Source of the DNA: Agrypnia vestita
Taxonomy: Eukaryota; Arthropoda; Insecta; Trichoptera; Phryganeidae
Direction of reading: 5' to 3'
Length of the DNA stretch: 64,000 nt
Assembly (NCBI GenBank): GCA_016648135.1
Contig: JADDOH010002106.1
Location: 178,157-242,156, forward strand
The notes below the pieces were generated by a model that was not told where the DNA came from, did not search any database, and saw only the letters and a list, made by a program, of their open reading frames with translations. Positions within the stretch are counted from its first letter, which is position 1, and each line of letters begins with the position of its first letter. This document shows positions 33,320 through 60,388 of the stretch, one piece after another. Position numbers and translations under genes: made by a program.

Positions 33320-33552
33320 TATCGACAGCTCCTATGTATAATATCGTAATCCACAAATCAGTGATTTTGAGTTTTTTGTGTATTTCATATGTATTTAATT
33401 ATATTTTTAATTCCAAGAAAAAGAGTTATTTATTGCAAAATATTTTTTTTTCTTTCTTGGAATTAAAGATATAATTAAATACATATGAAATACACAAAAA
33501 ACTCAAAATCATAGATTTATGGGTTACGATATTATACGCAGGAGCCGTCGAT
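33320..33552. repeat. long hairpin (foldback MITE)
   Basis: ATCGACAGCTCCTATGTATA at the left is answered by TATACGCAGGAGCCGTCGAT at the right. The arms stay complementary inward through TTTTGAGTTTTTTGTGTATT and CATATGTATTTAATTATAT, about 110 bp each with few mismatches. Confidence 0.75.
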
Positions 33553-33559
33553 AATTTAA

Positions 33560-35385
33560 CACTACATATTTACTTATTTGGAAAATAAAGCTTTTAAAGA
33601 TTTGTACAAATGGAAATTTTAGCCACTATTTTTACATACTGTTCAATTTTATTTTGTTATAACTACATATCTAAGGCGGCACATTCACTGCAAATGCATA
33701 TTTCGGTGTTTTTTTATGAAAATGTGGGTTTTTATTATACATTTATATCAGAATGTATACTCTAGACTGCAATTTTTTAGGACAATGACTTAGATAGAAC
33801 CTTTGTTATTATATAAAAGTAATAAGTTCAACATTATTTACAATAATTAATAAAATATAAGCATTAATCGACAGGCCGCGGCCAAAAAATTGTTTTTAGT
33901 GTCTTAGGCGGCACTAAGTTTTAATTAACATTTCTTTGTATGCATAATGTTTTTTTATATATATAAAGTATACTTCATTATCTATTACTTCATTATTCAG
34001 CAGGTAAAGTAATGTAATATGTTATCAATTCTTATGAGATTAATCAGGAGAAAATACAACAAAGGTTTTAAGGGTATGAGTAACACAACTGAATGTATTG
34101 GACGACTTACCTGGTACAATTCACAAGTGACTATTCAATTTTGAACTACCTATAAGGAATATTATATTGACATATAAAATCCTTGCATTAATAGTTTGAG
34201 GTGTAATGATGAAAATTCTTCCTATTTTAATACCAACAATGAACCAGAATATTTTTGAAAACCCCTGAGTGATCAATGTGAAAACCTCGAAACATAGTTT
34301 ACTAATATTGCTTTGCAGGACAAATAAAGAATCAGTTAATATCACAGACGTACACCTACCTAATGATTTTATATGGCCCCTGGAGTTCGTGATATAATGG
34401 AACGCATACAGAAACGTACAATAAACAATCTGCGTCTATTTAAAATGAAAACGTGTAATCTTCTAACTCAAAAAGTGGATAACTAGTTTCATTGAAAAAT
34501 ATGTATAATATTTACGTCGATACGTTCAGAAAGCGATATCACGTCTGCCCGGAAAATGTTTTCATTCCGCCAAAAATTAACATTTATTCGGAAAATTGCT
34601 ATTTTATAAAATTCAAATTTAAAATGCTTTTAGAGTTCTTATTTCTGCGAACGTCAAAATTATAATATTTTGACAGCTAGTTGTACTTGCTTGGCGTCTA
34701 ACATAGGGATATCTCGAAAATGTTTGTTACTTAATATTGATAAAAATGTATAGATGGCAGTGAGCATACTAGTCTTTAAGACTGAGCGGTTTGTTTATTG
34801 GTACAAAGTGCAACGTGCATAACTGCATAATCTGCATAGTTAATATAGCTACCTAGTCGCGATAGAAACTTCAAAATCAATCCTTATAAATAATTAAATG
34901 GAGAAACCCATTTTTTCTTACATACAAGAACAGCAATTATCTACAATTTTTTATATAAATTGTATTTGTAATAAAAATTCTCCCGCGTATCGAATTATTT
35001 TGATTTACCTTGGAACACAATACGTCGAAAATAACTTCAGCAATAACGTAATCTACCAGGTGAAAGAAATTATGAATGACTCAAAGTACAATCTATGAGA
35101 AACGAGATATATAGGGCGATGATAAAGTCTGCGCACTGCAACGGGGGTCAAACTATTTTCTTACTGCTGCTTTAAAGACAATCTTTAAACGTACACCCTT
35201 TACTAAAGTGCAGACTGACTCATCAAATGTCTTGTCAAGATTTCGACATTATCTTTAAATTATTTTATCGATAAGCTAAGGCAGTCTGTGTTTGTGACGC
35301 AAAGTTCATATCTGAAAGAGGAAGGTGAATAGAAACGAACACACATCTTTAAATGTGGCAGATTTTTTTACACAATTATACTTAG
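33560..35385. other. AT-rich stretch upstream of glycerol kinase
   Basis: No coding exon or TE terminus is recognised. The untranslated first exon and promoter of glycerol kinase are expected somewhere in 32.1-35.4 kb on the minus strand, but I could not place them. Confidence 0.35.
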
Positions 35386-35389
35386 TTAA

Positions 35390-36235
35390 TGAGCGTGGGA
35401 CAGAGAATGACAGGGGCCAGAGTGCCACGTCGGATATATGCGACAGGCACAAAATTAATTATTTCTCGACGCCCGCGTATCGAATTTAAAAAACATGAAT
35501 TTTTCCCAGTAGAGAAATCCCGTGGTGACCTGTCGTTCCATTTTCAACTCAAAAACATCACCGATTATATTTTAAATCAACAATCATAACAGAAGTTTTT
35601 CTGCTGTCAAAATCGTATAGGATAGTTGTAAATGGCGCCCGGCACGCGTGTTCTGCAATCTAAATTAAAATATTCCGTCATCCAAGGTCACGCACAAAGT
35701 GCTCAGGAAATACGATTTATTTTTTTCGATTTTCGATTTATTTGTATACGTATACACAAAAATATACGATATGTTTTGCGATATTTATCAATTTTATTGG
35801 TTTATGATTCAATTGAATACTAAGAGGTATTTATTAACAAAAATACACGCAATTATGTTGCGTTTATTTGAAATATGTGTGGGTGAAAGTGTATTATATT
35901 TATGTGTTATGAGTGCGATGTTCCGTTGTGTGCCGTGCCGTGCAACAAAATATACCACACAGAAGAAGATTATTAAGTAGGCATCCAATAAAAATAGTAG
36001 TGTTGTCTCTAATAAACAAATAAAAATAAATTATTATTTTTCGTATAATGTTGCGCTGGCAACATTATCGGAATAGAATTTTTTTTTTACTTAAACAATA
36101 AAAATATCATTGCATTACAACATATACGATAAAATAATATGAATGTGTGTGTGTTTTTTTAATATACACATGTTTTTATGGTTTTTTCGTAAAAAAAAAA
36201 ATCACAAAAAATTCAGAAAATCTCTGGCCTTGGTG
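35390..36235 (+). mobile_element. piggyBac-derived element, third copy, truncated
   Basis: It starts at TTAA (35,386-35,389) with TGAGCGTGGGAC and soon shows GTCGGATATATGCGAC, as do the ends of the copies at 45.9 and 57.6 kb. It stays recognisably similar, but diverged, as far as ATCACAAAAAATTCAGAAAA. The far TTAA is missing; similarity stops just before the GC-rich inverted repeat begins. Confidence 0.7.
35880..35976 (+). pseudogene. piggyBac transposase C-terminal cysteine-rich domain remnant
   Basis: The frame [20 protein letters not shown] followed by EEDY and TAA is the end of the C-x-x-C...H zinc-binding domain of piggyBac transposases. Upstream the frame is broken by a deletion compared with the other copies. 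Confidence 0.75.
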
Positions 36236-36404
36236 ATTTATGATTTATGTGAAGTATAATTTCTACACGCTTGATGCGACCGCGACCTACATGTGTCGTT
36301 CCGCATCGCGTCCTTTTTTTGTTATTAGAAAATAAGTCTTATTTTAAATATGTTCATTTTAAAATTTCGCGCGGTACCGCGGTTGTCACCGGGGTGGCTA
36401 CCCC

Positions 36405-36480
36405 CTTCCCCCGCATATAAGAGGGTTGAAGCCGCGTGCCCAAGAACCGATCTTGTTGAGTTCCGACCGCGGTGAGTGTA
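36405..36480 (+). promoter_or_regulatory. TATA-like promoter motif in the left GC-rich arm
   Basis: GCATATAAGAGGG is a good TATA box in a GC-rich setting. About 55 bases further on CCGCGGTGAGTG resembles a splice donor. This makes the arm look like a self-contained Pol II promoter, as in an LTR. Confidence 0.35.
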
Positions 36481-38389
36481 GCAACCTGCGCAGTGCGCTG
36501 CCCGGGCCCCTGCTCAGGGCAGCCCCCTCAGCGGCAGGCGCTCCAGCCGCCGCCATTTCTTTGAGATCGTGAGCCAACGCCATGAAGAAATCTTGAGAAG
36601 AGAATGACCTGCAGCGCCTCGGACCACCCAGGCGATGGCCGCTTCACCACGGCGGGCTCCCGAGGAAGACCTGACGCCTTCCTGCAGCTCGGCCCCAGCG
36701 GCTACCGGGGGGACCGACGCCACGTGCTTCCGCTGCCTGGACCACGTGCGCCCCCCGCGTGTTTCCGAGACTTCGGTCAGATCCCGCAACCGGACGCGCC
36801 AAGCCTGGACCACGTGCAGTCCCCGCGAGTTTCCGCGTGCCGCGCAACTTGGGATGCGGGCCTTTCGTGGCCACGAGAACCTATTTGTGCTGAGGTTAAG
36901 ATTAGTTATAAAGTTAGTAATAGTGTTTGTTCCGGATGGGAACACTTTTTTTATGCGGCTCAGTAGTCTTCGCTGGTGGGGCAGAGATTGCCACCAGAAT
37001 TTGCTGTGAAGCTCGTAGTCCGTGGATATGCCAGAAGTCAAACGCCGAAGTAGTGCTTTTATCGTATTAAAGTCGAAGAAAAAATCCGAAGCGAAGTCCA
37101 AGTCAGAAAGCAGTGGTCACAAAAATCCAAGAAAGCAGAGTCCAAAGTAGATGAGCAGGGGTCAGGAATAAAAAGCAGCAAGAAGATTGTCCAAATAGCG
37201 ATTCTCGTACCAACGCGAGTTGCGTAACTGTGGTACTCGCTTAAAAATGCATTATATTTATACCAAATTCAAAATTACACAAGATTGCGTCATAGCATGT
37301 TACAAAAACCAATGAGATTGCATAATTCTGGGAAGGCGCCGCAGCGCTCCCAGCGGCCGAGCGGTGAACTACGTCATTCGCGATTGCACAATTTCACCGC
37401 GCGGCAGATTTCATATGGCAGATACAAATTAATTCACAAAAAATGCATTTTAGCTCCCAAGAGACTAATACTGTGTTATTTTGTAATAACAGACCTAGCA
37501 GATGATAATAACACAGTTGTTTGGACGGGCTGGGTCATACAAGGCCCAAAAAACTAAAATTAAATTTGCCACAAACGGCTCAAATTTTCAAAAATTCATA
37601 AAAAATCAAAAACAGCATTTTTACAAGTTTTGCTATGACAAATGTAAATTGCGCATGCAAGCGCTCATTTTAACAGTAATTCCAAATATTTCAGGTAAAT
37701 ATTTACTGAATTATAGGCATTCAAAAAAGCGCCAAAAACCAATTTTTTTATTCCACTCTCAGGCGCGCCTATATCATTCCACATATATAAAAATATATTT
37801 TCCAGACAGGCATTCAGTAAAGGAATGCAATGACACTGCATAAGTAGGAATTCGTCCACGATAAGCCGCTCTGATCGTCGATTAAAAATTCGACTGTTTA
37901 ATATTCTCCACGGCGAGCCGTGCGCGCGAGCTTACCGCGACGTGGGCCTGAAAGCAGGCGTACACCGTTTCCAAATCGAGAAAAATACAAAATTTTTCTC
38001 ACGGTCTTCCAGTACTCATTTATTTCATGATGACCATCTCCACGATGGCGCCCGGTGCAGGCCTTCGGGCCCCCGTGGAGAGTATCCCATATACGCATCT
38101 CAGACGGGGGCTCGGAATTTGAGTACTAGGCGTTAGAAGTTATAGCCGGTCAGGTAAGTTTGTAAAATCTCTCATATTCAAAAACATTTTTTGCCCGTCG
38201 GCGGATTCTACGGCGGAAAGAAAGAGACGAGACCCTCTGCAGCGAGACTCGTCTCACGTGTTGGCGAATATTGCGTGCCACACTCATGCCCATTTAGTGT
38301 TGGCGAACATCGCTTGTACCGCGTGCCACACACTTATTACTTTATTTGGGGCGTTACATCGCGGAAGAATCCCTTCGGCTCAAACTTCT

Positions 38390-38427
38390 AACTTCTGTCC
38401 ACGCACATTGGTGCGTGGACAGAAGTT
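38390..38427. repeat. perfect 17-bp hairpin
   Basis: AACTTCTGTCCACGCAC, loop ATTG, then GTGCGTGGACAGAAGTT: 17 perfectly paired bases with a 4-base loop. Placed between the arms of the GC-rich inverted repeat. No terminator-like T run follows. Confidence 0.8.
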
Positions 38428-39364
38428 GGCATGGCATGGGACATTGGCACCTATTGTGCCAAATAAAAAATAATTTATTTCCATTTTATTCATAAAAATT
38501 CATAAAATTCCAATACATTTTTCTCATCAGAGATTCAACATAATGCACATGACAATATTGCATACAAAAAAGGGGCGCCAAGCGCTGCTTCTTACAAGGC
38601 ATCAACATATTTTTAAAATATTTTCATAACATATACAAATTCCACACAAATTTGTATCGACACTTGTAGCTGGAAATAACATCGGCGGCCAAACAGGCCG
38701 CATTTTTCATATTCATTTAACAAAGGGCCATCCTCAGGGCTAGTGTCCGGACGATGTTGTTCTACAGCTAGTTGGAAGCAGTATGCGCGCGCGGCCCCCC
38801 TCCAGTCGCGGCAACGGCCGCTAGGCACTGACTTGCGCGCGCTCCGATCGGCAACCCAATTTTCAGTGGTGGCATACACACCTCGTCTCCAATGCAATTT
38901 TCTGTACGTAGCGGCTGATTTATTTTGGACACGCGCCGCTCATAGTGGTCATGTTATGTTCTCATTTTTTACATGGCTCAACCCTGTCCGTTCCAGTGTT
39001 CTAGAGTAAGGTTTGACTGTTTTCTTTTTGAATAAATGTGTATATAGTATCATAGTGTTTTGAAACTCCCGCTACTTTCCTTGACATTCCATTGATAAGG
39101 TCGCTTTGCACATTGCATCGCATAATCTGCGCCTCAAGCGGATTGTTCGAGCTTTAAAAATCCCTATCAAGTTCTTAAACAAATCCAAAACATTTTGAGA
39201 CCTTTATTAGTTATCATATCAATTTGGGAAATGAATGATAATTTAGTGTCAAAAATTACTCCCAGATCACTAATCTCCCCAACTGATACTAGGTTTACAT
39301 CATTAAATTTGTAGGTGAATATAATAATATTATATTATTAGTAGGTTCTTAGATTGTTAATAGA

Positions 39365-39990
39365 CTAACTGTTCGTACCCGGCGTTGCACGGGTTAAGGA
39401 TTAAGTTGAAAATAAATTTGTAGGGGTAAACAAAGGTTTGATTCGAACGGTATAGATTTGCATTGAAAATATATCAGGGGAGGGGGTGGGGTAATGGGGC
39501 GGGTTAAAAGCCGCGTTCCTTACCTGCCAGGTCCTAAAGAATAAGTTTACAAATTTTGAGTCCGATCGGTACAGATTTGCATCGAAAATATGTCAGGGGG
39601 GAGAAGGGGTAAAATAACAGGAAGGAAATGTTGCCTATGTTACCCGCCGAGTCCTAAAGAATAAGTTTCCAAATCCACCGGTCAAACGGTGCAGATTTGC
39701 ATCGAAAATATGTCAGGTGGAGGGGAAGGGGTTTGAGAATTGTAAAGAATTGTTGCCTATGTTACCCGCCGAGTCCTTAAAAATAAGTTTCCAAATTTTG
39801 AATTCGATCGGTTAAATAGTACAGATTTGCATAGAAAATATATCAGGGGGAGGGGAAGGGGTACAAAAATAGGGGGAAATATCACCTAGGTTACCCGCTG
39901 AGTTCTAAATAATAAGTTTCCAAATTTTGAGTCCGATCGGTACAGATTTGCATTGAAAATCTGTCAGAGGGAGGGGAAAAGGTATTAAGA
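39365..39990 (-). mobile_element. Helitron fragment with five copies of a 120-bp minisatellite
   Basis: On the minus strand it ends with the hairpin ACCCGTGCAACGCCGGGT and AGTTAGT. The body is a tandem array; ACAGATTTGCAT recurs at about 39,452, 39,571, 39,691, 39,821 and 39,941 (spacing 119-130). Each unit carries CAGGGGGAGGGGAAGGGG-like purine runs. A related array in the other orientation is at 52,313-52,800. Confidence 0.65.
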
Positions 39991-39999
39991 AATCAATTA

Positions 40000-40570
40000 A
40001 AAAACAGATAATTTCCTGAATAATAATAATTAATTATGGGTTGACTATAAAATTTTGTACATTTCTTAATTTGCAGAGATGGTTAAATCAAGAGCATATG
40101 TGTGAGAATATAGATGGCGTAAACGCGCGGAAAAATTAAAAATTTGAGAAGTAGAGCCAAAAAAATCACTTAAACCAGAATATTTTCGTGAAAATGATAT
40201 AAAGAAGTTCAAACTCCGAGGTATCAAATTTCCCTCTGTTTATGTCTTCTAGTTTATAAATAATTCATTGATAAATTCATAATTCACTTAAAAAAAATAG
40301 CGGTGCTACTGCTGTGAAATTATGGGATATTTTTTGGGATGGGTGGATAATTTAAAATAATTGTGATAATTTGTGAAATATTCCATAAAAAATATACAAA
40401 AAGGATAACAAAAATCAGGAACTTTCTCTATCAAAACACTTGGAAATGTGTTTTGCGTGAAATGATGGATCACCCACGTAGGTACCTACGTGTGACGTGC
40501 AGTGACGTGTGACTTGGTGTGACCCAGTGTGACCCTGATAGGGCGGTTAAATTAATCTGATAGATTAATT
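40000..40570. other. Stretch inside the long inverted repeat without recognised features
   Basis: No coding frame or TE end is seen. A short run of GTGTGAC words (GTGACGTGTGACTTGGTGTG) lies at about 40,490-40,535. Confidence 0.4.
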
Positions 40571-41703
40571 AGGACGCTACGCGTCTTTGTCTATCAAGAA
40601 GATGCGTTGTCAAGGAAGGTGGAGCGGGAATTTCAAAACATAACACGTATATTTAAATGTTTACACGATTAATCAAAAACACAAAATTCTTCTCAACCCT
40701 TATCAACTAAAAGACTACTAGCACTAACTTAAGAATTACCCCTAACCTACACGTGAGTAGTCCGACTTCATATAAGTTTATCATGTCTCTGTCACATTCA
40801 GTTAAAAAAAAATCACAAAAAAGAAACATATTCACTATCGGCGGCCCTCGTGGCCGCAATCTGGATGCCAGGGTGGCCAGCCGCGTGGGGAGCGCCCGTG
40901 GTCCAGATTTGGCGCGTCCGGTCACGGGATTTGGCCGGAGTCTCGGAAACTCGCGGGAAGCGCACGTGTTCCAGGTTCGGCGCGTCCAGTCGCGGGATCC
41001 ACGTGGCGTCGGCCCGCCGCGCCGTTCCCCGCCGGGGCCGAGCTGCAGGAAAGCGTCAGGCCTTCCTCGGGAGCCTGTAGTGGCCATCGCCTGGAACCGT
41101 CCAGAGCCTGTAGGGCGCCTTTTCCTCAAGCGACGGATGGCGTCGATACGTGTTCTCGAACAACATGTGGTGGCGGCTTGGGCGCCCGCCGCCGGAGCGG
41201 CGGCCGCGGGCGAGGAGCCCGGGAGCGCGAGCTGTTGCGGTGATGCCGGTCGGCACGAGACAGGAAGGCTTTTGGGGCACGCGGCTCCAACCCTCTGTAT
41301 CTGCGGCGGAGGGGGGGGGGGGTAGTCTCCCCTCGCTCGCGACGGCACATGGATGGCACCCTACCACCCCTGACGGTGCAGGGTGGCAACCCGTGGTGCC
41401 GTGCGAAATTTAAAATTAACTTATATATTTAATATAAATAAAACTTATATTCTAATTTAAAAAGGACGCGATGCGGAACGTCACATGCAGGTCGCGGACG
41501 CATCAACCCGTCTGACCAAAATAATTATTTGTCTATGGTTTTTTATTTTACAGCTCACACGCTCATGTTTATGGTTTGTCCATGGTTTGTCCGTTGCTGG
41601 GTGACGACCATAGATAAGAGAGTTTTGACGACTGGCGACAACCATCGATGGAGTTGCGTTATCAGTGGGCCGAGTGATATCATTGTAGTTATTCATTTTC
41701 AGA

Positions 41704-57164
<15,461 letters not shown>

Positions 57165-57202
57165 GTAATTTTTTAATAATACATGTCACTTTTATTACAT
57201 TG

Positions 57203-57530
57203 AGTGGATCGGTTAACAAACAGTTCGGACTGCGAACAAATCAGACAACGAACGCTTTCACAAAAGATTTCTGTGTTCGGACAACAAACACATTTGGATA
57301 TTGAACTAAAACGATCTTACTAATCTACTTATTCTATCTGTCTTTCACGGTTTTCAAACGGTTTTCAAACGGTTTTCAAACGGTTCACTTTTGACTCGGT
57401 CCAATATGTCATTTCCAGTTGGAAATGAGGTGAGCCCGGCAACATTGCATGATGCATGATACAGTTTTCTGCATTGTCACATACCGCGACTTAGGTAGTT
57501 TGTCAATTGTGTGCACTGGTTGGTTTCAGT
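57203..57530 (+). mobile_element. Tigger 5' end, second copy
   Basis: GAGTGGATCGGTTAACAAAC then AGTTCGGACTGCGAACAAAT matches 22.6 kb along about 300 bp, including the part near GTCATTTCCAG. It has a short triple tandem GGTTTTCAAAC. No transposase frame follows, because a piggyBac element begins at 57,558. Confidence 0.65.
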
Positions 57531-57794
57531 CATAAAATGTTTCACATTGTACTTTAACTTGTTGAGGGCCTAAAAATTCCAAAGCAACATATAGGCAAGG
57601 GCCGTAAATTTTCTGAATTTTTTGTGATTTTTCTTTTTACGAAAAAACCATGAAAACATGCTTATATTAAAAAAAAAACACACACATTCATATTATTTTA
57701 TCGGAAGTGTCGAAATGCAATGATTTTTTTATCAAAATATTTAAAAAAATAATCTTTTTTTGAATTCTGATAATGTTGCCAACCCGACATTTTC

Positions 57795-57940
57795 TGAAAA
57801 ATAATAATTAAAATATTTGCCGAAAAATAATAATGAAAACATTTGTCGAAAAATAATAATTAAACCATTTGCCGAAAAATAATAATTAAAACATTTGTCG
57901 AAAAATAATAATTAAAACATTTGCCGAAAATTAATATTTA
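57795..57940. repeat. 26-bp minisatellite inside piggyBac copy 2
   Basis: CGAAAAATAATAATTAAAAC plus ATTTGY is repeated about five to six times with few changes. Copy 1 has only one to two units at the corresponding place (46,185-46,225). Confidence 0.8.
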
Positions 57941-57974
57941 CTACATACACTACTATTATTATTTGATATCCTAC

Positions 57975-58153
<179 letters not shown>

Positions 58154-58849
58154 TCTCAAATAAACGCAACATAAATAATGTATTTTTGTTAATAAATCAC
58201 TGTTTGTATCAAATTGCACCACAAATCAAGAAAAATCGCGAATATATGTATATATTATCCGCGCGTAGATCCGTATTCCAACCGTGATTGCTGGGCGCGA
58301 ACTGAAGAAATAAAAAACCCTTCCTATCGACATGGCAACGGAATCACGTGATTTTTGCATGTACCATACACGTGTACGTCTTTCGCGCGCTGGGCACATG
58401 ACGACGGAATAGATCGACACGGCGACAGACACGTGATTTTTGCATGTACCACGCATGTGTCTTTCGCGTACTAAGGACGTGACGACGACGGAATATTATT
58501 TCATTATTTAATTTTCGATCGTACAACATGAGTTTAGGGCGACATCTATAACTTTTCTATACGATTTTGACGACCGAAAAACTTCTACTTTGAGTGTTGA
58601 TTTAAGCTATAATCGGCCATGTTTTTGAGTCGAAAATGGAACGACAGGTCACTACAGGATTTCTCTATTGGGAAAAAATTACGTTTTTCAAATTCGATAC
58701 GCGGCCGTCGATAAATAATTTATTTTGTGCCTGTCGGATATATCCGACGCGGCCCCTGGGGACAGTCGCGCTCCGTCGGATATATGCGACGCGGCCCCAG
58801 GCTCATTAATATCTAACTAGGACTTTCTATTAAAGATTTAAGGTTGTTA

Positions 58850-60364
58850 TTACAGTCATTAGACATATTTAATTGTAATTTCGGATATTTTATACGCACC
58901 GTATGTATTACCGAAAAGCGAATCTCGACTCTCGAATATCGCCGATACCTAGTGATATTCGAAAGAGTTTGTGTCACAGTAGCCAGCAAGCCCCTAAATT
59001 TTATGGATTACCCAAAATTCACAAAAATGGCTGCCCGTTAAGACCTATCGTTTCACAAATAAATTCACCCACGTTATGGTTTATCGCAACATCTTTCATG
59101 TTCTGCCCTAACTAACCGCACAGGTTCCTTTGTCAAGAATTCTGACCATTTCGTCACCATCCTAAAAGAGATGAAAATAAAGAAGGACGATATTCTTGTG
59201 AGTTTTGATGTGGAGTCTCTATACACAAATTTACCAGTCAACGAGAGCTTAGATATTATTCACCAATTGTTAATAAAAAACAACATCTCTGAGAGATATA
59301 TCAAGCCTCTAAAACACTGCCTGACCGAAAATTATTTCTTGTGGAGAGGCGACTATTATATTAAAAAAAAAAGTAGCAATGGGATCACCAATAGCTCCAG
59401 TAGTTGCCAACTTATTCATGGAACACTTTGAAGAAAAGGCACTAAGAACTGCCACTCACCCACCTTTAATCTGGCTAAGATATGTGGATGACACGTTCTG
59501 TATTTACACACACGGACGTGAAGCGCTCAATAACTTTTTAGAACATCTAAATAGCCAACATCCACATATCAAATTCATCATGGAGGTTGAAAAGGATAAA
59601 AATTAGCATTCTTAGACGTTCAAGTGCAACGAAGAGAGGATGGCAGTCTGGGACACACTGTATACAGAAAACCGACACACACAAACAGGTACTTACACAA
59701 AACCTCGCATCACCATCCAGCGCAACTGAGGTCGGTTCCCACAGCATTAACAACACGAGCTGACAGAATTTGCGACAAGGAAAACATTGCCTCGGAAAGA
59801 AAAACAGTGCAGGATGCACTCATAGCTAACGGATACTCCCCGAACGTACGGACATCAAGAAAACGATCTAGCATATGTGATGTTCCAAGAAATAAAGCAT
59901 ACTTACCTTACATCAGAGGTCTTACTGACAAAATCAGCCGGGTGTTGCTGAAATTAAATATAAAAACAGTTTTCAGCCCCCATAGTTCGATCTCACGTAC
60001 GTTAGGTAGTGTAAAAGATAACACACCGTTCGAGTCTCCAGGTGTATACAGAGTGCCAAGCGATTATGGAGCTTTCTACATAGGACAAACCAAACGCAAT
60101 ATCGCTACATGATTGAAGGAACACACACAAAACAACAACTCCAATACATCGGCAATTCTCGAACATGCATCCAAAGGGAATCTCTGTCAGTTCATCAGAT
60201 TTGACAAGGCAAAAATCTTTTCAACAGAACCGTACCTTATACCCAGATTAGTGAGGGAATCCATTGAAATATACAAACATCCCAATTTCAATAGAGATGA
60301 CAGTTATAAACTATCAAGTATTTGGCGCCCTGTTCTAACGATACCGATTAAGACACTGAAATAG
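58850..60364 (+). pseudogene. Penelope-like retroelement: reverse transcriptase plus GIY-YIG nuclease, frame-broken
   Basis: Segments in order: [20 protein letters not shown]; then, after a shift, ILVSFDVESLYTNLP (first catalytic D); GSPIAPVVANLFMEHFEEKA after another shift; and RYVDDTFCIY (catalytic D-D). LDVQVQRREDGSLGHTVYRK, GVYRVPSDYGAFYIGQTKRN (GIY-YIG core) and SSIWRPVL follow. This is the RT-plus-endonuclease order of Penelope-like elements, which prime at target DNA. At least three frameshifts and a TGA within the nuclease make it inactive. The N-terminal part is missing. Lies next to the piggyBac copy and before the BEL element. Confidence 0.88.
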
Positions 60365-60388
60365 TACATATATATATATATATATATT

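Larger units (their letters stand above)
36264..41510. repeat. 5.25-kb long inverted repeat with GC-rich arms
   Basis: The outer arm ends are inverted copies: GATGCGACCGCGACCTACAT and TTCCGCATCGCGTCC at 36,270-36,315 against GGACGCGATGCGGAACGTCA and GTCGCGGACGCATC at 41,464-41,507. The arms (about 36,264-36,940 and 40,710-41,510) are GC-rich and CpG-rich, share TCCCGAGGAAGACCTGACGC-type words in inverted orientation, and contain frames without any known domain. A second inverted pair lies inside (39,010-39,100 and 40,570-40,665). A TE of unknown class, or two opposed copies of one LTR-like unit, between two host promoters. Confidence 0.7.

Noticed and set aside
36604..36966. Long GC-rich open frames on both strands in the inverted-repeat arms (also 40,707-41,413)
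   Set aside because: They overlap each other in several frames, have no domain, and low-complexity Pro/Arg/Ala composition. They follow from GC richness with few stop codons, not from coding selection.
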